The notes under the pieces: model-generated
Told to the model about the DNA's origin: nothing
What the model saw: only the letters and a program-made list of their open reading frames with translations
The model's database searches: none
Shown: positions 1-6,917 of the stretch, one piece after another
How positions within the stretch are numbered: position 1 is the stretch's first letter
Layout of the letters: every line of letters begins with the position of its first letter
DNA from: Phenylobacterium sp.
GTDB lineage: Bacteria > Pseudomonadota > Alphaproteobacteria > Caulobacterales > Caulobacteraceae
Length of the DNA: 7,181 nt
Reading direction: 5' to 3'
NCBI GenBank assembly: GCA_019264505.1
Contig: JAHUZY010000436.1
Location: 1 to 7,181 of the forward strand
Translations under genes and position numbers: made by a program

Positions 1-455
1 CCCCCAGGCGGCCCATAGGACGCCGCCACCGCCTCGGCCGTCAGCGCGGCCACATCATCGGCGCGGTCGGCCGACTTCACCCACAGGGAGTTCGGCCCCA
101 CGATGGTCGGGATGTCGGAGTTGAGCGGCGCGTCGTACTGACGGTGATAGGTGGCGTGGTCGCCCACCACATTGATCAGGGGCGTATAGGCCCGGCGCGC
201 ATTGTGCAGGTTGGCCAGGCCGTTGCCGTAACCTGGGCCTAAGTGCAGCAGGGTGCAGGCCGGGCGGTCGGCCATGCGGCCGAACCCGTCGGCGGCGCCG
301 GTGGCCACCCCTTCGAACAGGCAAAGCACCGGACGCATCTTCGGCTGCCCGTCCAGGGCGGCGACGAACTGCATCTCGCTGGTGCCGGGATTGGCGAAGC
401 AGGCGTCGACCTCATTGGCCAACAGGGTCTCGATCAGGGCGTCGGCGCCGTTCAT
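1..455 (-). CDS. Thiamine-diphosphate-dependent enzyme, acetolactate synthase large subunit-like (N-terminal part, cut by window edge)
   Basis: Only the first 151 codons are present; the gene continues past the left edge, and full-length members are usually 500-560 residues. What is seen is the N-terminal pyrimidine-binding domain of a TPP enzyme: NPGTSEMQF at residues 22-30, then LFEGVATGAADGFGRMA at 46-62, where Glu48 is the position of the conserved Glu that activates the thiamine ring, then HLGPGYGNGLANLHNARRA at 71-89. This wording matches a subgroup annotated as acetolactate synthase large subunit or IlvX-like, not the housekeeping IlvB/IlvI. The substrate is unknown; it could be a 2-keto acid decarboxylase, carboligase or lyase. 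The ATG overlaps the stop of the upstream CoA ligase in an ATGA arrangement, and no clear Shine-Dalgarno is visible, so translational coupling is likely. The two products probably act in one pathway. The family is sure; the reaction is not. Confidence 0.88.
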   Translation of the reverse strand, partial: MNGADALIETLLANEVDACFANPGTSEMQFVAALDGQPKMRPVLCLFEGVATGAADGFGRMADRPACTLLHLGPGYGNGLANLHNARRAYTPLINVVGDHATYHRQYDAPLNSDIPTIVGPNSLWVKSADRADDVAALTAEAVAASYGPPG

Positions 456-2227
456 TGGTCAAACACCATCACATCAGCGGGCGGAGGATCGGCGAAGAGG
501 CGGGTGAGCGCCTCTGCGCGGCGGGTGCGGGCCAGGGCCTGGGCGATGTAGCCCTTGTCGGTGATTTCGCCGGACGCACCGTCCGGCCCGTCCGGAAGAA
601 CCAGGGCGCGCGCAATGCGGCCGCCACCGCGAGCACCGGCGTTGTAGGCGGCGAGACCCTTGCGCACTGCCGCCTCCACCTCGTCCCGGGGCCGGCGCGG
701 ATCCGGATAGAACATGAGGCCGAGCGCCGCCTGGCCCTCGCCACAGACCACCGCGTCGGTGACCGCGCCGCCCACCGCCGACAGGGCGGCGATCCGCACC
801 TCGCCCACGGCGACGAAGGTGCCGCTGGCCAGTTTGAAATTCTCCGAGATGCGTCCGTCGAAGGCCAGGCCAGCCTCTGGACGATCAGCCTCCACCAGGC
901 GCGCCGCATCACCCAGGATATAGAAGCCGTCCTCGTCAAAGGATTGGGCCGACAGCTCGGGACGACCCAGATAGCCGGGGCTGACCTGCGGCCCCTTGAC
1001 CCTGAACTCCAGCTTGCCGGCGACCGGAACCAGCTTCACCGCCGTGCCGGGGATGGGCAGGCCGATCAGGCCCATCCGGTCATTTGGCCAATGGACGTTG
1101 CAGGCGGTGGGGCCGGTCTCGGTGGCGCCATAGCCGCTGGCGAAGCTGATCTTCTCCCCCATCGTGCGTAACGCCACGGCCTGGATACGGTCGCTGATGT
1201 CCTGGCCAAGGCTGGCGCCGCCATACTGCATCAGCCGGACCCGGGAGAAGAAGGTGCGCGCCAGCGCCTCGTCCTTCTCCAGTTCGTCCACCAGCAGCAT
1301 CCAGCCGGCCGGCACCATGTTGTGATAGGTGGGCGCGATCTCCCGCAGGTTCCGAACCGTCTCAGAGAACCGCGCCGCCGTCGGCTGCCCGGCGTCGATA
1401 TAGAGCGTGCCGCCCCGGGTGGCGGCCATGTGCAGGATGGAATTGGCCCCCAGGCTATGGCTCCAGGGGGCGGAATTGACCATCACCGGCGGCTCGTCAT
1501 CCTCGAAACAGGCGGCGATCTGGGCCGAGTTCAGGGCGAGCGCCTGCTGGGTGATGATCACCGCCTTGGGCAGGCCGGTGGAGCCTGAGGTCAGCAGGTA
1601 TTTGGCGTGGTGTTCGGGCCGGGCGGCCGGCGACAGAGGGGCGCCATAGAGCTCGGCCAGGGTGATGTGACCGGGGCGGCCATTGTGGGCCGCCACCACC
1701 GGCAGGCCCGACAGCACCTCCGCCGAAAGGCCGGTGGCGAAGCGTTCGGCGTCCTCGGTGAACACCGCCGCAGGCCGCAGGACCTCGCAGGCATGGGTCA
1801 GGCGGGCGAGGTTGGCCCCGGCCAGTCCATATTGCGGCGAGACCGGCGCCACGGGGGTCCCCTGGCTCATGGCCGCATACATCAAGAGCGCATGGTCGAT
1901 CCCATTGTGCGCCAGGATCAGGATGGGCCGCGGCCCCACCAGGCCCCGCGCCGTCAGGCCGCCGGCCAGATGGGTGACCGCATGCCAGGCCTCGCCATAG
2001 GTCAGCGTCCGCCAGCCCTCCCCGGCGCGTTCGGCCAGCCAGACCCGATCCGGCGCCGCCTCGGCCCAATAGGCCAGGGCGTCGTGCGGCGTCTGGAACG
2101 CCTGCACGAAGGGCGTGGGATTGGCGAGCACCAGGGTCCCGTCCGCCCGCCGGTCCACCTCAAGCCGCGGGGGGGCGTAGCGGGGATCCCGGAACGGGGC
2201 CGTCTCGATGCGAAGCTCTGCGTCCAT
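452..2227 (-). CDS. AMP-forming acyl-CoA ligase, feruloyl-CoA synthase-like
   Basis: This 591-residue adenylate-forming enzyme should activate a carboxylic acid with ATP and join it to CoA. Visible motifs in order are the phosphate loop TSGSTGLPKAV (213-223), GYGATETGP (365-373), the ribose-contacting Asp in YILGD (Asp440), the hinge FDGR (456-459) followed by SENFKLASGTFVAVGEVR, and the C-terminal GEITDKGY (553-560) with catalytic Lys558. The long N-terminus with PRLEVDRRADGT, together with NFKLASGT after the hinge and GEITDKGY, resembles feruloyl-CoA synthases, whose known role is activating lignin-derived hydroxycinnamates. Length fits that family. No enoyl-CoA hydratase/aldolase or vanillin dehydrogenase is in view, so ferulate is not proven; another aromatic or branched acid is possible. 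It lies 68 bp after the dihydroorotase gene and overlaps the TPP-enzyme gene by 4 bp. The region before the ATG has only a weak AAAG, so the start is less certain than the family. Confidence 0.9.
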   Translation of the reverse strand: MDAELRIETAPFRDPRYAPPRLEVDRRADGTLVLANPTPFVQAFQTPHDALAYWAEAAPDRVWLAERAGEGWRTLTYGEAWHAVTHLAGGLTARGLVGPRPILILAHNGIDHALLMYAAMSQGTPVAPVSPQYGLAGANLARLTHACEVLRPAAVFTEDAERFATGLSAEVLSGLPVVAAHNGRPGHITLAELYGAPLSPAARPEHHAKYLLTSGSTGLPKAVIITQQALALNSAQIAACFEDDEPPVMVNSAPWSHSLGANSILHMAATRGGTLYIDAGQPTAARFSETVRNLREIAPTYHNMVPAGWMLLVDELEKDEALARTFFSRVRLMQYGGASLGQDISDRIQAVALRTMGEKISFASGYGATETGPTACNVHWPNDRMGLIGLPIPGTAVKLVPVAGKLEFRVKGPQVSPGYLGRPELSAQSFDEDGFYILGDAARLVEADRPEAGLAFDGRISENFKLASGTFVAVGEVRIAALSAVGGAVTDAVVCGEGQAALGLMFYPDPRRPRDEVEAAVRKGLAAYNAGARGGGRIARALVLPDGPDGASGEITDKGYIAQALARTRRAEALTRLFADPPPADVMVFDQ

Positions 2228-2295
2228 GCGACTTTATGGACGTGGCCGGCGGCGCCTGGAAAGGGGGCGCCGGAAGCGGCCGGCTGGAAAGGCCC
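2228..2295 (-). other. Gap between dihydroorotase and CoA-ligase genes, with a small stem-loop
   Basis: The 68-bp gap holds a perfect 7-bp inverted repeat, CGGCGCC at 2250-2256 and GGCGCCG at 2266-2272, with a 9-nt loop. No T-run follows on the minus strand, so it does not look like an intrinsic terminator. It may stabilise or attenuate the message between two parts of the leftward operon, or it may be chance in GC-rich DNA. I see no convincing promoter for the CoA-ligase gene here. Confidence 0.35.
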
Positions 2296-3630
2296 TCAGC
2301 CCGCCAGGGTCTCGGCGAAACGGACGGGCTCTCCCGTGCCCTCGGCCACCACCTCGTCGTCGCGCATGACGATCCGGCCGCGGATGACGGTGGCCATGGG
2401 CCAGCCCTTGGCCTCCATGCCGTCGAAGGGGGTCCAGCCGGCGCGGTTGGCCTGGGCGGCGTGGGTGATGGTGCGCCGGGCCTTCAGGTCGACGATGGTC
2501 AGGTCGGCGTCATAGCCCACCGCCAGCCGGCCCTTGTCGGCCATGCCAAACAGCCGGTTGGCGCCGTGACTGGTCAGATCCACGAAGCGCTCAAGGGACA
2601 GACGGCCCTCGGCCACATGGGTCAGCATGACCGGCACCAGGGTCTGGACGCCCGGCATGCCCGAGGGCGAGGCGGGATAGGGCCTGGCCTTCTCCTCGCG
2701 GGTGTGGGGGGCGTGGTCGGACCCGATCACGTCGGTGACCCCGGCCGCCAGCCCTCGCCAGAGACCGGCCCGATGGGCGGCGTCGCGGATCGGCGGGTTC
2801 ATCTGGGCGAAGCCCTTCAGCCGCTCATAGGCCTCGGGGCCTTCCAGCGTCAGGTGCTGGGGGGTCATCTCGACGCTGGCCACATCCTTGTGGCGGGCCA
2901 GGATCTCCACCTCTTCGGCCGTGGTCACGTGCAGGACGTGGATGCGCTTGCCGAGCTTGCGGGCGATGCGCAGCAGGCGCTCGGTGGATTCGATGGCCGC
3001 TTGTGCGTCGCGCACCTCGGGATGGCTGGTCCAGTCGCCGGTGCGCGCCAGGCCCCGGCGATCGGCCAGGCGGTATTCGTCCTCGGAATGGAACGCCGCC
3101 CGCCGGTTCACATGGCGCAGCACCTGCTCGACGCCCTCATCGTCCTGCACCAGCAGGGTGCCGGTCGACGCGCCCATGAACACCTTGATCCCGCAGCAGC
3201 CGGGCAGACGCTCCAACTCGCCCAGGAAGCTCGCATTCTCATGGGTGCCGCCCACATAGAAGGCGTGGTCGCAGTGCATGCGCCCCTTGGCCCGGGACAG
3301 CTTGTCGGCCAGGGCGTCGGGGTCGGTGGTGGTGGGCTCGGTGTTGGGCATCTCGAAGACCGCGACCACGCCGCCCAGCACCGCCCCGCGCGAGCCGCTC
3401 TCCAGGTCTTCCTTCCACTCCAGGCCCGGCTCGCGGAAATGCACCTGGGTGTCGATGACGCCCGGCAGGACATGCAGCCCCGTCGCATCGAAGCGCTCAG
3501 CCGCGGAGGCCTGGGAGAGGTCGCCGATGGCGACGATCTTGCCGCCCCGCACCCCGATATCGGCGGCCCCGCGGCCGTCATGGTTCACCACCTCGCCCCC
3601 ATGGACGATCAGATCATAGGTGGCGGCCAT
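2296..3630 (-). CDS. pyrC: Dihydroorotase-family amidohydrolase (class I-like)
   Basis: A 444-residue cyclic amidohydrolase of class I dihydroorotase length, expected to interconvert carbamoyl-aspartate and dihydroorotate in cytosolic pyrimidine synthesis. Visible are the N-terminal sandwich strand YDLIVHGGEVVNHDG, the metal-site segment DTQVHFREPG (60-69), MPNTEP (94-99), GIKVFMGAS (147-155) with Lys149 where a carbamylated Lys bridges the metals in related enzymes, metal-ligand candidates His181 (FHSEDE) and His234 (LHVTT), NPPIR (278-282), and SDHAPH (304-309) with catalytic Asp305. Arg66 and Asn96 fit the substrate carboxylate contacts. Oddly, the first His of the usual HxH is Gln62. A GGAG lies 7 nt before the ATG (minus strand 3641-3638), inside the end of the upstream glycosyltransferase gene, which it overlaps by 17 bp; this supports the start. 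It may be a second, divergent dihydroorotase; allantoinase or hydantoinase activity is a weaker alternative. Confidence 0.88.
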   Translation of the reverse strand: MAATYDLIVHGGEVVNHDGRGAADIGVRGGKIVAIGDLSQASAAERFDATGLHVLPGVIDTQVHFREPGLEWKEDLESGSRGAVLGGVVAVFEMPNTEPTTTDPDALADKLSRAKGRMHCDHAFYVGGTHENASFLGELERLPGCCGIKVFMGASTGTLLVQDDEGVEQVLRHVNRRAAFHSEDEYRLADRRGLARTGDWTSHPEVRDAQAAIESTERLLRIARKLGKRIHVLHVTTAEEVEILARHKDVASVEMTPQHLTLEGPEAYERLKGFAQMNPPIRDAAHRAGLWRGLAAGVTDVIGSDHAPHTREEKARPYPASPSGMPGVQTLVPVMLTHVAEGRLSLERFVDLTSHGANRLFGMADKGRLAVGYDADLTIVDLKARRTITHAAQANRAGWTPFDGMEAKGWPMATVIRGRIVMRDDEVVAEGTGEPVRFAETLAG

Positions 3631-4603
3631 GGCTCATCTCCGTCTGTTTCAGCAATTGATTAGCAGCCTGGGCCACCGTGTCGACGCTGAGATCCATCAT
3701 GTGACAGAAGCTCTGGTTGAGGGCGGGGTCCTGCAGGCGAATCTGTTCGAAATCCCGGGTCCCGCGCACCACCTTGGTATGCGGCCCCCACGGCCCATAC
3801 AGGGTGTCGTCGGAGGGGCCGAACAGGCCGAGCGTCGGGGCGCCGGCCGCGGCGGCCATGTGCATCAGCCCCGAATCATTGCCGACGAACAAACGCGCAT
3901 GCTTCAGCGCCGCATAGCTGGTCAGCAGGTCGACCTTGCCCACCAGATCGATGAACCGGGCCTTGGGGACCACATGCCTGAGGGAGGCGACGACGCCAGT
4001 GTCATCGGGCGAACCCAACACCATCAGCCGCGCACCCTGCAGGTCGCCGCCCTCGCCCAACAGCCGGATGGCGAGCTGGGCGAAGCGCTCCAGCGGCCAG
4101 GTCTTGCCGACCCAGTTGGCGGCGGGCGCGAGCGCCAGGATCGGCCCCTCGCCCTGGGTCAGGGCTGCGGCGGCGGCCTCGGTCTCCGGGCTGGTGAAGA
4201 TGTGCGGGGCCGGCGGCTCATCCTCCAGCTTCAGCAGGCGGGCGGCCTCGATCACCTTGTGGACCGGCGCGCCCGGCTGGCGGCGGAAGATGGCCCGGCG
4301 CTTCGTCCGCACGAAACTGGCCATGGCCGAGCCGCGCAAATCGACCACCAGACCCCAACGCCGGTGACGGACCCTGTTCCACAGGGCGAACCAGTGGCCG
4401 CCATTGCGGGCCTTCTGGAAGACGATCACCTCATCCAGGCCCGGCGTGTCAGCGAACAGGGGGGCGGCCGCCGGCCCGGCGACAATGGTGAAGCGGGCGT
4501 TGGGAATCTCTTCGCGCAGCTTGGCCAGCAGGCCAGAGGCCAGCACCGCATCCCCGATCCGGGTCGCGGTGATGAACAGAATGGGGAAGAACCCTTGCGT
4601 CAT
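3614..4603 (-). CDS. Glycosyltransferase family 9 protein, ADP-heptose:LPS heptosyltransferase-like
   Basis: A 329-residue member of the GT9 (heptosyltransferase) family, which transfers heptose or a related sugar from a nucleotide donor to lipopolysaccharide core on the cytoplasmic face of the inner membrane. It has two Rossmann-like halves: an N-terminal one starting FITATRIGDAVLASGLL (10-26), and a donor-binding one with PAANWVGKTWP (160-170, Lys167) and GNDSGLMHMAAAAGAPTLG (241-259) followed by LFGPSD, the family signature. There is no signal peptide, as expected. I chose the ATG at 4603 over one at 4666: the longer frame adds 21 unusual residues and would run into the divergent ygfZ start, while homologues begin just before the RIGD motif. 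No good Shine-Dalgarno precedes 4603. The stop lies 17 bp inside the dihydroorotase gene. The sugar transferred and the acceptor cannot be told from sequence. Confidence 0.9.
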   Translation of the reverse strand: MTQGFFPILFITATRIGDAVLASGLLAKLREEIPNARFTIVAGPAAAPLFADTPGLDEVIVFQKARNGGHWFALWNRVRHRRWGLVVDLRGSAMASFVRTKRRAIFRRQPGAPVHKVIEAARLLKLEDEPPAPHIFTSPETEAAAAALTQGEGPILALAPAANWVGKTWPLERFAQLAIRLLGEGGDLQGARLMVLGSPDDTGVVASLRHVVPKARFIDLVGKVDLLTSYAALKHARLFVGNDSGLMHMAAAAGAPTLGLFGPSDDTLYGPWGPHTKVVRGTRDFEQIRLQDPALNQSFCHMMDLSVDTVAQAANQLLKQTEMSHGRHL

Positions 4604-4664
4604 CGGCCGGTTATAGAGGGCCTCTGGCTGGCGCGCGAGCCGCCGCGATCCTAAGTGGTGCTCC
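4604..4664. promoter_or_regulatory. Divergent control region between the glycosyltransferase and ygfZ genes
   Basis: Both divergent transcription units must start in or near these 61 bp. On the minus strand a TATAAC (4615-4610) resembles a -10 hexamer and ends only 6 nt before the glycosyltransferase ATG, which would give a leaderless or nearly leaderless message. Next to it is a short palindrome, AGAGG-G-CCTCT (4615-4625), a possible operator. I see no good -35 for it. On the plus strand nothing better than weak AT-containing stretches precedes ygfZ (CTAAG at 4651-4655). Promoter assignments are inferred from position and hexamer likeness. Confidence 0.4.
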
Positions 4665-5486
4665 ATGGACCAGACCCTGAGCTATGTCCGCCTCCAGAGC
4701 CGCGCGGTGATCGCCCTTGGCGGCCCTGACTGGCGGGACTTCCTGCACAATCTGATCAGCCAGAATGTCGAAACCCTGGCGGTGGACGAGATCCGCTTCG
4801 GCGCGCTTCTGACCCCCCAAGGCAAGGTGCTCTATGACCTGTTCCTGATCGGCGCGGAGGACGGCTGCTGGCTGGATGTGGCCGCCGAGCATCGGGACGT
4901 GATCCTTCAGCGGCTGACGATCTACCGCCTGCGGGCCAAGGTGACGATCACAGCCAGCGAGGCCGAGGTCGCGGTCCTGTTCGGACAGGGTGAGGCCCCG
5001 GGCGAGGGTTGGCTCACCGACCCTCGGCTGCCGGACCTGGGCGTCCGGGGCTATGGCCTGGCCGCGCCGGAGGGCGCGACGGAAGGCGATGAGGCCGACT
5101 ATGCGGCCTTCGCCCGCTCCCTGGGCGTGCCGGGACCGGCCGACTGGGGGGTCGAGCAGACCTACCCCATCGAGGCCAATTTCGACCTGCTGCACGGTAT
5201 CGACTTCAAGAAGGGCTGCTTCGTCGGCCAGGAGACGACCTCGCGCATGAAGCGCCGCGGCACGGTGAAGACCCGGTTCTTGCCCCTGGCCTTCGAGGGG
5301 GCTGCGCCCGCGCCCGGCGCCGAGGTGCTGGCCGGCGAGCTGCGGGCCGGGCAGGTGCTGAGCGGCTCGGGCGGCCTGGCCATGGCCTCGCTGCGCCTGG
5401 ACCGGATCGAAGGCGCCGACCTGACGGTAGACGGCCGGCCGGTGCAGGTGGTGCGGCCCGACTGGTTCGAGCGGGCGCTGGCCTGA
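4665..5486 (+). CDS. ygfZ: Folate-binding protein YgfZ (Fe-S cluster maintenance, GcvT-like)
   Basis: A 273-residue cytosolic protein of the YgfZ/IBA57 family, which binds tetrahydrofolate and helps keep certain 4Fe-4S enzymes active, including the MiaB tRNA methylthiotransferase. It is related to the aminomethyltransferase GcvT but shorter. The hallmark K-G-C-[FY]-x-G-Q-E motif is intact as KGCFVGQE at 183-190, with Cys185 the functionally important residue. The GcvT-like N-terminal half shows FLHNLISQNVETL (26-38) and LLTPQGKVLYDLF (48-60), typical of the family. The start at 4665 shares a CCATGG palindrome with an unused minus-strand ATG at 4666. No strong ribosome binding site is visible. 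It is divergent from the glycosyltransferase gene and separated from tag by 187 bp containing repeats, so co-transcription with tag is uncertain. Confidence 0.93.
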   Translation: MDQTLSYVRLQSRAVIALGGPDWRDFLHNLISQNVETLAVDEIRFGALLTPQGKVLYDLFLIGAEDGCWLDVAAEHRDVILQRLTIYRLRAKVTITASEAEVAVLFGQGEAPGEGWLTDPRLPDLGVRGYGLAAPEGATEGDEADYAAFARSLGVPGPADWGVEQTYPIEANFDLLHGIDFKKGCFVGQETTSRMKRRGTVKTRFLPLAFEGAAPAPGAEVLAGELRAGQVLSGSGGLAMASLRLDRIEGADLTVDGRPVQVVRPDWFERALA

Positions 5487-5505
5487 GGCCCGTGACTTAG
5501 ACCAC

Positions 5506-5592
5506 CGTCATCCTGGACCTTGTGCCCAGGATCCCTCGTGAAGCTCGCGCCCGCCCTCGACAGGGATGCTCGGCACAAGGCCGAGCATGACG
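5506..5592. repeat. REP-like inverted repeat pair (two stem-loops)
   Basis: Two 31-bp arms (5506-5536 and 5562-5592) are inverted copies of each other, matching at 26 of 31 positions and separated by 25 bp. Each arm also folds on itself: arm 1 has a 7-bp stem (5510-5516 with 5526-5532, 9-nt loop); arm 2 has a perfect 8-bp stem (5566-5573 with 5581-5588, 7-nt loop). Both loops carry CCTTGTG or its complement. The GTCAT...ATGAC ends and the GGATCC-like inner ends are typical of dispersed REP-type elements in Caulobacteraceae intergenic regions. It lies 19 bp after the ygfZ stop and could block exonucleases or weaken read-through; there is no U-run. Confidence 0.75.
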
Positions 5593-5609
5593 CGCGAGGG
5601 GACCCGACC

Positions 5610-5636
5610 GTGATGCGCGAAGGAGAACGCGCTCAC
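5610..5636. repeat. Stem-loop with AAGGAG in its loop, upstream of tag
   Basis: GTGA-GCGCG (5610-5613, 5615-5619; T5614 bulged) pairs with CGCGC-TCAC (5628-5636), giving a 9-bp stem with an 8-nt loop, AAGGAGAA. The loop holds an ideal Shine-Dalgarno core, but no plausible start codon follows at the usual distance. It may be part of the REP cluster or of the tag leader. Confidence 0.45.
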
Positions 5637-5673
5637 CCTTGCGACCCCGGAAGGCCCCGGCGAGACTTCGCCC

Positions 5674-6264
5674 ATGAGCAGCGACCTGATTCGATGCGGC
5701 TGGCGCGGCATGGCGGGGGACCCGCTGTACGAGGCCTATCACGACACCGACTGGGGCGTTCCGGAGTATGACGCCCGCGCGCTGTGGGAGAAGCTGGTGC
5801 TCGACGGCTTCCAGGCCGGGCTCGCCTGGATCACCATCCTGCGCAAGCGCGAGGCCTTCCGCGAGGCCTTCGCCGGCTTTGATCCCGAGATCGTCGCCCG
5901 GTTCGGCGAGGCCGACCGCGCCCGGCTGATGGAGAACGCCGGCATCGTGCGCTCCAACGCCAAGATCGATGCGGCGATCGCCAGCGCCCGGATCTATCTG
6001 GACATGCGCGAGCGGGGGCAGGACCTGTCGTCCTTCCTCTGGGCCTTCACCGACGGCAAGCCGATCCAGAACCAGTGGAGCGAGATCGGCCAGGTCCCGG
6101 CCCAGACGCCGCTCGCGGTCGAGGTGTCCAAGGCCCTGAAGGCCCAGGGCTACAAGTTCGTCGGCCCGGTGATCGTCTACGCCTTCATGCAGGCTGTAGG
6201 CATGGTGAACGACCACCTCACCTGCTGCTTCCGTCATGACCAGGTCGCGGCTATGAGCGCCTGA
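5674..6264 (+). CDS. tag: DNA-3-methyladenine glycosylase I (Tag)
   Basis: A 196-residue helix-hairpin-helix base-excision glycosylase that removes 3-methyladenine from alkylated DNA, leaving an abasic site. The family's zinc-binding set is complete: Cys8 (RCGW), His23 (AYHDTDWG), His181 and Cys185 (NDHLTCC). Base-pocket positions are visible as Tyr22, Asp44 in [10 protein letters not shown] (43-52; E. coli Tag has Glu38 here) and Trp52. [21 protein letters not shown] (161-181) matches the conserved C-terminal segment. Length is close to the 187 residues of E. coli Tag. The ATG at 5674 gives the normal N-terminus immediately before RCGW. Upstream, GGCGA-GACT-TCGCC (5659-5672) can form a small hairpin one base from the ATG, and no clean ribosome binding site is seen. 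The stop overlaps the rnhB start (TGATG), implying co-translation. Confidence 0.95.
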   Translation: MSSDLIRCGWRGMAGDPLYEAYHDTDWGVPEYDARALWEKLVLDGFQAGLAWITILRKREAFREAFAGFDPEIVARFGEADRARLMENAGIVRSNAKIDAAIASARIYLDMRERGQDLSSFLWAFTDGKPIQNQWSEIGQVPAQTPLAVEVSKALKAQGYKFVGPVIVYAFMQAVGMVNDHLTCCFRHDQVAAMSA

Positions 6265-6917
6265 TGGCCCGCAAGCCCGCCTCCCTTCTCGTTGTCCCGG
6301 ACCTGCTGCTGGAGACCGCCTGCCCCTCGCCCGTGTGCGGCGTGGACGAGGCCGGCCGCGGCCCGTGGGCTGGCCCAGTCAGCGCCGGCGCGGTGATCCT
6401 CGATCCGGCGCGCATTCCCGCAGGCCTGAACGATTCCAAGAAGCTGACCGCCAAGGCCCGCGAAGGCCTGGAGATCGAGATCAAGGCCTGCGCCATCGCC
6501 TGGGGCGTCGGCTTCGCCTCGGTGGGCGAGATCGGCGAGCTCAACATCCTGCACGCCGCAGGCCTGGCCATGTGCCGGGCCATCGAGGCCCTGGATGTGA
6601 CGCCGGTCATCGCCCTGGTGGACGGCAACTATCCCTTCAAGCTGCCCTGCCCGGTGAAGACGGTGATCGGCGGCGACGGCAAGTCGCTCTCCATCGCCGC
6701 GGCCTCGATCCTGGCCAAGGTCGCCCGGGACCGGCTGATGGTCGAGATGGACGAGCGCTATCCCGGCTACGGCTTCGCCGGCCACAAGGGCTATGGCGCG
6801 CCGGTCCATATCAGCGCCCTGGAGCGCCTCGGCCCCTGCGAAATCCACCGCACCACCTGGGCGCCGGTGCAGAAGGTCCTGCGGGGCGAGCGCATCACCG
6901 CTGTTTTCGAGGCTTAA
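6264..6917 (+). CDS. rnhB: Ribonuclease HII
   Basis: A 217-residue RNase HII, which cuts RNA in RNA:DNA hybrids and nicks 5' of single ribonucleotides misincorporated in DNA, starting ribonucleotide excision repair. The acidic metal site is intact: Asp28 and Glu29 in [14 protein letters not shown] (26-39), Asp120 in ALVDG, and Asp138 in [18 protein letters not shown] (136-153). The GRG motif (31-33) and Tyr177 in KGYG, used to read the RNA-DNA junction, are present. NDSKKL (56-61) is also typical. Length is normal, with a short N-terminal extension of about 12 residues compared with E. coli. The ATG overlaps the tag stop by one base, so it is likely translated by coupling. Its stop codon shares bases with a CtrA-like box of the next gene. 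rnhB beside ccrM is an arrangement I recall from other alphaproteobacteria. Confidence 0.96.
   Translation: MARKPASLLVVPDLLLETACPSPVCGVDEAGRGPWAGPVSAGAVILDPARIPAGLNDSKKLTAKAREGLEIEIKACAIAWGVGFASVGEIGELNILHAAGLAMCRAIEALDVTPVIALVDGNYPFKLPCPVKTVIGGDGKSLSIAAASILAKVARDRLMVEMDERYPGYGFAGHKGYGAPVHISALERLGPCEIHRTTWAPVQKVLRGERITAVFEA

Noticed and set aside
2236..3663. Long open frame on the plus strand opposite the dihydroorotase gene (475 codons)
   Set aside because: Composition is that of a high-GC antisense shadow, rich in Gly, His and Ala with no recognisable motif, while the minus-strand frame encodes a clear enzyme family.
3620..4654. Long open frame on the plus strand opposite the glycosyltransferase gene
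   Set aside because: Antisense to an unmistakable GT9 protein, low-complexity residue content and no family motif.
4604..4666. Upstream start for the glycosyltransferase at 4666
   Set aside because: It adds 21 atypical residues, uses the whole intergenic region as coding and abuts the divergent ygfZ start; the 4603 start gives the normal family N-terminus.
5520..5771. Small plus-strand open frame across the ygfZ-tag gap
   Set aside because: It crosses the REP pair and the tag start in another frame; its residues simply read out the repeat and GC-rich leader.
5497..6237. Open frame on the minus strand covering the REP pair and tag
   Set aside because: It is antisense to tag and runs through the repeat; the repeat-derived residues (MLGLVPSIPVEGG) are of the kind often mis-annotated in Caulobacteraceae genomes.
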